Assembly: GCA_002448445.1 (NCBI GenBank)
Contig: DJYC01000014.1
Span: 1-13,422, forward strand
Direction: 5' to 3'
Source of the DNA: Treponema sp. UBA6988
Lineage (GTDB): Bacteria > Spirochaetota > Spirochaetia > Treponematales > Treponemataceae
Length of the DNA stretch: 13,422 nucleotides
In this document: in pieces, positions 1-4,781 of the stretch
How positions within the stretch are numbered: position 1 is the first letter of the stretch
Layout of the letters: each line of letters starts with the position of its first letter
The notes under the pieces: generated by a model
The model's input: only the letters and a program-made list of their open reading frames with translations
Databases searched by the model: none
What the model was told of the DNA's origin: nothing
Position numbers and translations under genes: made by a program

Positions 1-92
1 GACGAAGTCCTAATTGCTCTACCATTTATTTTTTAGCTAACTCGACAGACACCTCTTTGCGTCACCGCCGTTTCGCCCTTCGGTAACCCTCA

Positions 93-108
93 TCCCGCTT
101 GCGCGGGA
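93..108. repeat. GC-rich stem-loop
   Basis: TCCCGC (93-98) and GCGGGA (103-108) form a 6-bp stem around a 4-base loop, inside a GC-rich block (about 60-140) that contrasts with the AT-rich bases after it. No T-tract follows on either strand, so an intrinsic terminator is unlikely. It is probably part of a dispersed intergenic repeat. Confidence 0.45.
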
Positions 109-322
109 CTAAAGGGGCTCCATGGCGGCGTATATTTTTCGGGTCTCCTACAGCAAAGAAACAAAGCACATTGCAAAAGAAACAAACTTAATCATTACAC
201 TTTCTGCCTCTTGAATATTATTTATCGTCAGCAAAACACATCTTATTATCTTTGTCAACCCAAAGCAATTGAGGTGAAACATAAGGTAGCCGAGCAGACA
301 CGGCCGGGATTGGAGGGGCAGT

Positions 323-356
323 TGGTTAAAAATTGCATCCGTGCAATTTTTAACCA
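323..356. repeat. perfect 15-bp stem-loop
   Basis: Bases 323-337 and 342-356 are perfect reverse complements (15 bp, mostly A/T with GC caps) around the loop TCCG (338-341). There is no T-tract outside the stem on either strand, so it is not a classic terminator. It abuts a second hairpin at 357-377 with no spacer, which suggests one structured element. Confidence 0.8.
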
Positions 357-377
357 TGAGTTTTCTGCGAAAACTCA
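357..377. repeat. 9-bp stem-loop abutting the previous hairpin
   Basis: TGAGTTTTC (357-365) pairs with GAAAACTCA (369-377) around a 3-base loop. It starts at the base after the previous 15-bp hairpin ends, and CATG occurs on both sides (355-358 and 378-381). Two perfect hairpins in direct contact are unlikely by chance. Their role is unknown: possibly a mobile repeat end, or a structured RNA. Confidence 0.75.
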
Positions 378-391
378 CATGCTTATTTCAT

Positions 392-478
392 AAACAAACG
401 ACGCGCCCTCCTTGGCGCTGCTTGTTTTACATTTGCCCGGAAAGCCCACACAAATGGCCTCCTTGGCGCTATCTGTTT
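392..478. repeat. tandem hairpins carrying a 13-bp direct repeat
   Basis: The 13-mer CCTCCTTGGCGCT occurs at 407-419 and again at 458-470, exactly 51 bases apart. The first copy lies in the loop and stem of an imperfect hairpin: AAACAA (392-397) pairs with TTGTTT (422-427), and GCGCC (403-407) with GGCGC (414-418). The second copy sits in a weaker hairpin of similar plan, with CAAA and GCC before it and GGC and TTTG after it. Together with the hairpins at 323-377 this makes four stem-loops in a row. Confidence 0.65.
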
Positions 479-587
479 GCAGAAAAATGGCAAGGTGTTC
501 TTTTACTAAGCGTTTGTCCAAAAAAGAAAGTGCCGCAAGAAGATGATAAGAAAAAATTTGGATTAACGGGCATGGCTTTTTAAGAGG

Positions 588-616
588 TTGAAAATAGGTT
601 TGAATTGATTTAAAAT
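588..616 (+). promoter_or_regulatory. sigma-70-type promoter for the PAP2 gene
   Basis: TTGAAA (588-593) and TAAAAT (611-616) are separated by an ideal 17 bp. Transcription would start near 622-624, placing the Shine-Dalgarno AGGGAGA (624-630) almost at the 5' end of a very short leader before the ATG at 636. This is a match to consensus only. Confidence 0.5.
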
Positions 617-635
617 ATCTTTTAGGGAGATTGAC

Positions 636-1181
636 ATGGAAGAAAGCGCACTTCTTTTTGTTCAAGAACATATACGGCAGGGCTGGCTTAACGGGATTGT
701 TGTTTTTATTACGAAGCTGGGCGACGTAGGATTTTTTTGGATAGCCCTTACGCTTGTGCTTTTTTGCATAGCCAAGACGCGGAAGACCGGGATTATGTGC
801 CTTACTTCGATTGGAATAATTCATATTGTTAACAACCTTATCATAAAAAATCTTGTTGGAAGGGTTAGGCCTTACGATGCAATCAGAGAGTTGCAGGCTC
901 TGGTTCCGCCGCTAAGGGATTCGTCTTTTCCTTCGGGACATTCGGCATGTTCATTTGCGGTTGCGGTTGTTGTGTTCAGAAATCTGCCTAAAAAAATTGG
1001 GGTGCCTGTTCTTGTCCTTGCATTTTTGATTTCGCTGAGCAGGATTTATGTTGGCGTGCACTACCCCACGGATGTTGTCTGCGGTGCAATTTTTGGAACC
1101 CTTTCTGCTATAGCAGCGGAATATCTTGTTAAGTACTTTGCAAAAAAAATAGAGAGTAAAAAATCAGGCGGGGAAAATTAA
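636..1181 (+). CDS. PAP2-family membrane phosphatase
   Basis: This is a 181-residue integral membrane phosphatase of the type 2 phosphatidic acid phosphatase (PAP2) superfamily, which removes phosphate from lipid phosphates such as phosphatidate, undecaprenyl pyrophosphate or PG-phosphate at the inner membrane. All three catalytic motifs are visible: K71-x6-R78-P79, P99-S-G-H102, and S135-R136-x5-H142 followed by YPTD (143-146). H102 and H142 are the expected catalytic histidines. Several hydrophobic segments (about 20-47, 54-71, 103-115, 121-139, 147-166) fit the family's multi-span topology, and the length is normal for a small bacterial member. The ATG at 636 has AGGGAGA five bases upstream. 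The stop is one base before the next gene's start, so the two are co-transcribed and probably translationally coupled. The substrate cannot be told from sequence: BacA-independent undecaprenyl pyrophosphate phosphatase, PgpB-like and LpxE-like roles are all possible. Confidence 0.93.
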   Translation: MEESALLFVQEHIRQGWLNGIVVFITKLGDVGFFWIALTLVLFCIAKTRKTGIMCLTSIGIIHIVNNLIIKNLVGRVRPYDAIRELQALVPPLRDSSFPSGHSACSFAVAVVVFRNLPKKIGVPVLVLAFLISLSRIYVGVHYPTDVVCGAIFGTLSAIAAEYLVKYFAKKIESKKSGGEN

Positions 1182-1182
1182 T

Positions 1183-1671
1183 ATGAAAAAGACAAACGCC
1201 ATGCGTATTTTGGACGGACTAAAGATTGCCTATACTGCGCACGAATATGCGGATGACGGTGAGCATGAACTTGAACGCGGGGCTGCGGAAAAGACTGCGG
1301 AAAAGCTTGGCATAGACCCGGCCTGTGTTTTTAAGACGATTGTAATGCAGACGGAAAGCAAGGAAGTTGTTGTTTTTTGCCAGAGTGCCCTGCACGAGAT
1401 AAACCTAAAGAAAGCGCGTAACGCTTGCGGTGCAAAGGAAGTTACTCCTGTAAAGCCGGCAGACCTTCTTGGGCTTACCGGTTACATACGCGGCGGATGT
1501 TCTCCGCTTGGAATGAAGAGGAAGTACCGCACTTTTATAGACAGCACTGCCGAAAAGTTTGAAAAGATTTTTATAAGCGCAGGTCTTCGTGGGGAACAGA
1601 TAGAACTTGCACCGGCAGACTTGGCAAAAGCCGCTGATGCAGTTTTTTGTGACCTTGTTCTTGAAGGATAG
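1183..1671 (+). CDS. ybaK: YbaK/ProX-type Cys-tRNA(Pro) deacylase
   Basis: This is a 162-residue cytoplasmic editing protein of the YbaK/EbsC branch of the INS (prolyl-tRNA synthetase editing-like) superfamily. Members hydrolyse mischarged aminoacyl-tRNA in trans, classically Cys-tRNA(Pro) made by prolyl-tRNA synthetase. The family signature VFKTIV (49-54) carries the conserved lysine K51, equivalent to the functional lysine of Haemophilus YbaK. The glycine-rich block from G100 to K114 (GYIRGGCSPLGMKRK) is the most conserved stretch of the family. Length is the family norm. The ATG at 1183 lies one base after the PAP2 stop, with GGGGA at 1170-1174 inside the end of that gene as ribosome binding site, so translation is likely coupled. 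The function is unrelated to PAP2, so the pairing is probably just an operon of convenience. The gene ends 13 bp from the end of a convergent gene with no terminator between. Confidence 0.94.
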   Translation: MKKTNAMRILDGLKIAYTAHEYADDGEHELERGAAEKTAEKLGIDPACVFKTIVMQTESKEVVVFCQSALHEINLKKARNACGAKEVTPVKPADLLGLTGYIRGGCSPLGMKRKYRTFIDSTAEKFEKIFISAGLRGEQIELAPADLAKAADAVFCDLVLEG

Positions 1672-1684
1672 TGTTGTTAAGCTT

Positions 1685-2962
1685 TTACTTTTCGTCGCTT
1701 GGCTGGAACCACCTTGCGTTCTTAACCTTTTGAATCTTTGCGCTGTCCGTTACCTTCTTTACAACAAATGCGTCCAGGAGTTGCTTTCCATCGTAGTAAA
1801 GGGCTCCACCGTTCTTTATGATTATGATTCCGTCCTTCTTGGTGTAGCTGTAGGTCTTGGTAATTGTTTCCCTGATATAGTCTATATTGTCATAGTTCAC
1901 AACCTGTTCATCGCCTATTACATAGCGGGGGCCTTGGAAAGTAACATTGCCGTTGGAAGTGAATTTCATTGTATAGAAGCGTGGGAAATTTCCGCCTTCT
2001 GAAGACCTGTAGAATACATGCCATGTGTTGTAGAGAGACCTGGAAGTAGTTTTTGGATCATCTGCCCAGTCCCATGGGTCTGAACCTTCGGGGTATATTG
2101 AACGGTCAAAGTTTTCTGCCGGATACACTTCTGCGTCTCCGCTTGAGTGATTGTAGTAAGCATAGGTTGTTCCGTCCACAGTCTTAAAATACCAGCCGTT
2201 TTCGCTCTTTGACTTGCTGGCTGTATATTTTACCTTGTACTGGGTGCCAATGCCGTTGGAAGCAAAGGTTGTTGGATAGGTCATGCGCATCTCGTCTGCA
2301 GTGGGGAAGTAAATGTACTTCTGTCCGCTTTCGTCCAGGGCATAAACGTCACCAGCTTTTGGAGCGAAGGTAGCTGCGGCTGCTTCTGCTGCGGCTTTTT
2401 TGGCAGCTTCTTCTGCAGCCAGTTTTGCTGCGGCGTCTGCTGCTGCCTTGTCTGCGGCCGCTTTTTCTGCTGCCTGCTGTTTTGCAAGGGCTTCAGCTGC
2501 TTTCTTGGCTTCTTCTTCTGCCTTTATCTTGGCAAGGTCGCCTTCCCTCTGCTGCTTAAGCTTGTCTACCGTAATTCCGCGGGAAGTGTCCGCAACGTAA
2601 ACAATGAATGTAAAATTGTATATTGAGCAGGATGCGGTTACAGCCGTGTAGCCGCTCTTTAAACCGGTTATGGTATAACTTGAAGGGTTTGACGCGCTTT
2701 GTGTTACAGAAGCAACGCTGCTGTCATCCACTTTGATTGATACAGGATAGCCGTTATCTACAGGGTCGGATGTTGCAGTAAATTCGTAGCGGAGGTTTCC
2801 TGTTTTTATATCCATCGGAACCGTTGAGGACTTTCCTGTAAACACCTGGTCATTTGAAGAAACGATGATTCCCTTCAAATCCCAAATCTGCTTCATGGAA
2901 GAACATGATGCAAGCGCAAGTAAAAATACCGCCGCTACAAATAACTTGATTTTAGTTTTCAT
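1685..2962 (-). CDS. lipoprotein with BIG2-like domain and Ala-rich helix
   Basis: This is a 425-residue predicted lipoprotein of unknown function. Residues 1-19 form a signal peptide ending in the lipobox LASC, with C20 as the lipidated cysteine. Residues about 30-125 look like a bacterial Ig-like group 2 (BIG2) fold, including the typical SSVASV (81-86) and ITGLKSGYTAVTAS (98-111) strings. Residues about 133-198 are a low-complexity Ala/Lys/Glu helix, TolA-like, probably a long rigid spacer. Residues 200-425 are rich in aromatic residues and look all-beta; near 330-400 the pattern vaguely recalls lipocalin-like folds, but I do not recognise a family. The start at 2962 has AAAGGAG six bases upstream (complement of 2969-2975). 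A reasonable picture is a membrane-anchored periplasmic or surface protein that holds its C-terminal domain away from the membrane. No clear promoter was identified; TATAGT (complement of 2991-2996) is a possible -10 without a good -35. Confidence 0.88.
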   Translation of the reverse strand: MKTKIKLFVAAVFLLALASCSSMKQIWDLKGIIVSSNDQVFTGKSSTVPMDIKTGNLRYEFTATSDPVDNGYPVSIKVDDSSVASVTQSASNPSSYTITGLKSGYTAVTASCSIYNFTFIVYVADTSRGITVDKLKQQREGDLAKIKAEEEAKKAAEALAKQQAAEKAAADKAAADAAAKLAAEEAAKKAAAEAAAATFAPKAGDVYALDESGQKYIYFPTADEMRMTYPTTFASNGIGTQYKVKYTASKSKSENGWYFKTVDGTTYAYYNHSSGDAEVYPAENFDRSIYPEGSDPWDWADDPKTTSRSLYNTWHVFYRSSEGGNFPRFYTMKFTSNGNVTFQGPRYVIGDEQVVNYDNIDYIRETITKTYSYTKKDGIIIIKNGGALYYDGKQLLDAFVVKKVTDSAKIQKVKNARWFQPSDEK

Positions 2963-3091
2963 GACGTACTCCTTTCAAATAAAAAGATCGACTATACTAA
3001 TAGTGTAACACAGAATTTTAAGAAGCATGTGTGTTTGCAAAAAAAATTAAGATGATTTTTAAATCAAGCAGGGCAGGCAATGGAGGGGCAT

Positions 3092-3127
3092 AAAAAATGG
3101 GGGCGATTAACCGACAACCTGCCCCCA
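3092..3127 (-). terminator. intrinsic terminator of the polA-coaE-SPOR cluster
   Basis: Read on the minus strand, TGGGGGC (3127-3121) pairs perfectly with GCCCCCA (3104-3098) and is followed at once by six T (3097-3092). This is a textbook Rho-independent terminator located 38 bp past the stop of the SPOR gene. It isolates the cluster from the downstream lipoprotein gene on the same strand. Confidence 0.85.
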
Positions 3128-3164
3128 AATTCATAAGAATTTATTTTATAGAAGAAATACAAGC

Positions 3165-4055
3165 CTATTTTTTTGCCAGAGACTTTCCTGTGTGCACAAT
3201 CATTGTGTTGCCGGCATTTTTTGCAAAGTAGTCAATTTTGTCTATCTGCTTCTGCCAGTACTCGGCTTCCGTGCGGGATGTGTAGTCGCCTGCGCGCAAA
3301 CGGTACTTGAGGGTGCCAGAGTCTTCGTATGTAAACACTTCGCACTTGATTGACTTTGCTTCCAACACAGAGCGTGCCTCGTCTGCATTTTTCTTGTTTA
3401 CAAAAGAGCCAACCTGTACCCAGTAGCGGTCAGGTGACGGGGCAGCCAAGACGGATTTTGTGGATGAAGCAGCCTTTTTTGTGCTTGCGCTAGCCGTCTT
3501 TTTTGTGCTTGTTGAAGCAGTTGATTTTTTTGTGCTGCTTTCAAGAACCTTGGGCGTGCTTTTTGCAGCCTTTGTGTTTTCTATTGCCTGGGCTGCAACC
3601 TGGTTCTGTGCCTTTACGGAAGAAGCAGATGCAGTGCCTTCTTTTAAGGAATTCAAGTCGATTGTTGTGGTTCCATCCTGAATTGCAGATGTTCCGCTTG
3701 GAATTTCATAGACATTGGTTGCCCCCTGTGAAATTACCGTTACGCTGTCTGCATGTGTTATTGAATTTGGGGCTGCCTCTGCCGGTGTTGAATTTCCTGA
3801 CAAGACTGACGGTGCGGCAGATGAAGCAGAGCCCTGGTTTGCAACCGGCTGCTCGTCTGCATAGCCATAGCTTGCAGAGTTAGAGGTTAAAAGCTTGTCT
3901 TCCGGAATAACCCACATGGATCCGCTGTCTTTCATAGACATTGCCGATGAGTTATTCTTCTGCGAATTGCCAAAGATAAGAAACGCGGCTCCAATAACCA
4001 CGCATAAAAAAACTCCCGCTGCAATTAAAATCCATAATGTTCTTTTTTGTTCCAT
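3165..4055 (-). CDS. SPOR-domain membrane protein
   Basis: This is a 296-residue bitopic inner-membrane protein. A short charged N-terminus (MEQKR) precedes one transmembrane helix (about 7-28), giving an N-in, C-out orientation. Residues 30-208 are a low-complexity periplasmic linker, with a Ser/Thr/Lys/Ala block near 163-206 in which STKK recurs about every ten residues. Residues about 209-288 are a SPOR domain, opening with YWVQVGSF (211-218) and containing YRLRAGDY (251-258), both typical family strings. SPOR domains bind glycan strands stripped of stem peptides, usually at the division septum, so a role in septal peptidoglycan remodelling is likely. The layout (TM, long linker, SPOR) matches FtsN and DedD in shape, but I see no evidence that would justify either name. 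The ATG at 4055 has AGGGGA about eight bases upstream. It is the last gene before the cluster terminator. Confidence 0.9.
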   Translation of the reverse strand: MEQKRTLWILIAAGVFLCVVIGAAFLIFGNSQKNNSSAMSMKDSGSMWVIPEDKLLTSNSASYGYADEQPVANQGSASSAAPSVLSGNSTPAEAAPNSITHADSVTVISQGATNVYEIPSGTSAIQDGTTTIDLNSLKEGTASASSVKAQNQVAAQAIENTKAAKSTPKVLESSTKKSTASTSTKKTASASTKKAASSTKSVLAAPSPDRYWVQVGSFVNKKNADEARSVLEAKSIKCEVFTYEDSGTLKYRLRAGDYTSRTEAEYWQKQIDKIDYFAKNAGNTMIVHTGKSLAKK

Positions 4056-4148
4056 TCGTTTTTTCCCCTGCCGGTAATGGGAACTTCCAAAAACATAAGT
4101 CTTTAGAGGCTCACTATTGCATTTGGAATCAGGGCAAGCAAAAGAAAG

Positions 4149-4781
4149 CTAACTTTCCAAAGCTGCCAGAATCTTAATAATCTTCTTTTCCAAACGCTGT
4201 CTGGAACCGGTATTCCATACCCTTTGAATATCGGCATTTGAATTTTGATATTTAGCAAAAAGGTCTCTTTGGCTTGCAAAACGGTCAAGAATTTTTTTGC
4301 AGGACATGCCATCTCTTTTTCTGGCACGGAAATAGCGCATTATTAGGGGTGCGTCAACATAGAGAATGAATTGAACTTGGCTTAAAATGTCCGGGGTTTT
4401 GTAGAGGACTGCCGCATTTATTACTACGCCGGGAATGGAGGAGTCTTTTTGTTTTTCTTCTATAAATTCCCTGATGATGCGCTCGGTCTCGGGGTAGACT
4501 ATGGATTCAAGCTCCCGCAAAAGCTGGGGGGAAGAAAAGACCACTTCGCCCAGTGCCCTGCGGTTTACGCTTCCGTCTTGATTTTTTAGAACTATGCCCT
4601 TTTTATTGGCCTCCCCTGCAAAGCGCTCAAAAATCTTTTCCCTGGCATTTTCCACGGCTCCATGCCCCGCAAGGTCTGCGTCTATGCAGGCGTAGCCCCT
4701 TTGCTCAAGGATTGAAGCCGCAGCATTTTTTCCTGCCGCCATTGGGCCTGTTACGCACAAAATCAATGGAACTGCCCCCAT
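4149..4781 (-). CDS. coaE: dephospho-CoA kinase
   Basis: This is a 210-residue P-loop kinase catalysing the last step of coenzyme A synthesis, ATP-dependent phosphorylation of the 3'-hydroxyl of dephospho-CoA in the cytoplasm. The P-loop reads GPMAAGKN (12-19). IDAD (33-36) is the expected substrate-site acidic motif. DGSVNRRALGEVVF (69-82) matches the CoaE block around the conserved arginine/leucine pair. YVDAP (141-145), SQRDL (170-174) and the late N190-T-G-S also fit the family. Oddities: the residue after the P-loop GK is Asn where Ser or Thr is usual, and the usual His-Pro after the NRRAL block is Tyr-Pro (96-97). The core still reads as a complete, functional kinase. The start at 4781 overlaps the end of polA by 19 bp with GGAAAG just upstream, so translation is coupled to polA. 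Confidence 0.9.
   Translation of the reverse strand: MGAVPLILCVTGPMAAGKNAAASILEQRGYACIDADLAGHGAVENAREKIFERFAGEANKKGIVLKNQDGSVNRRALGEVVFSSPQLLRELESIVYPETERIIREFIEEKQKDSSIPGVVINAAVLYKTPDILSQVQFILYVDAPLIMRYFRARKRDGMSCKKILDRFASQRDLFAKYQNSNADIQRVWNTGSRQRLEKKIIKILAALES

Larger units (their letters stand above)
1..635. other. gene-free leader region with structured repeats
   Basis: I see no supportable gene in these 635 bases. Roughly 60-140 is GC-rich with a stem-loop (TCCCGC at 93-98 pairing with GCGGGA at 103-108). Roughly 140-290 is AT-rich and featureless. Roughly 289-480 is a string of stem-loops with a 13-bp direct repeat. The last 50 bases hold a promoter and ribosome binding site for the PAP2 gene. 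Short open frames cross the area on both strands, but they run through the hairpins, lack convincing ribosome binding sites and show no recognisable domain. The overall look is that of dispersed intergenic repeats rather than decayed genes; whether they are repeated elsewhere in the genome cannot be seen here. Confidence 0.6.

Noticed and set aside
1..46. A tRNA gene on the minus strand at the window edge
   Set aside because: The D-loop would be about 15 bases, the D-stem has a mismatch, and the position expected for U33 is not T in the visible bases. The 3' half is outside the window.
148..393. Short open frames on both strands (148-378 minus, 211-393 plus)
   Set aside because: Both run through the palindromic hairpins and show no domain, signal peptide or ribosome binding site.
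392..478. CRISPR array
   Set aside because: Only two copies of a 13-bp repeat, no further regular units and no cas genes in the window.
341..583. 80-residue plus-strand open frame containing two PPWR strings
   Set aside because: It starts at a GTG inside the loop/stem of the 323-356 hairpin without a ribosome binding site; the repeated PPWR is just the translated 13-bp DNA repeat.
375..824. 149-residue minus-strand open frame overlapping the PAP2 gene
   Set aside because: Nearly 190 bases are antisense to a well-supported PAP2 gene, the rest runs through hairpins and the 13-bp repeat, and no domain or ribosome binding site is seen.
2400..2600. Ala/Ser-rich plus-strand open frame
   Set aside because: It is the antisense shadow of the Ala-rich helix of the 1685-2962 lipoprotein.
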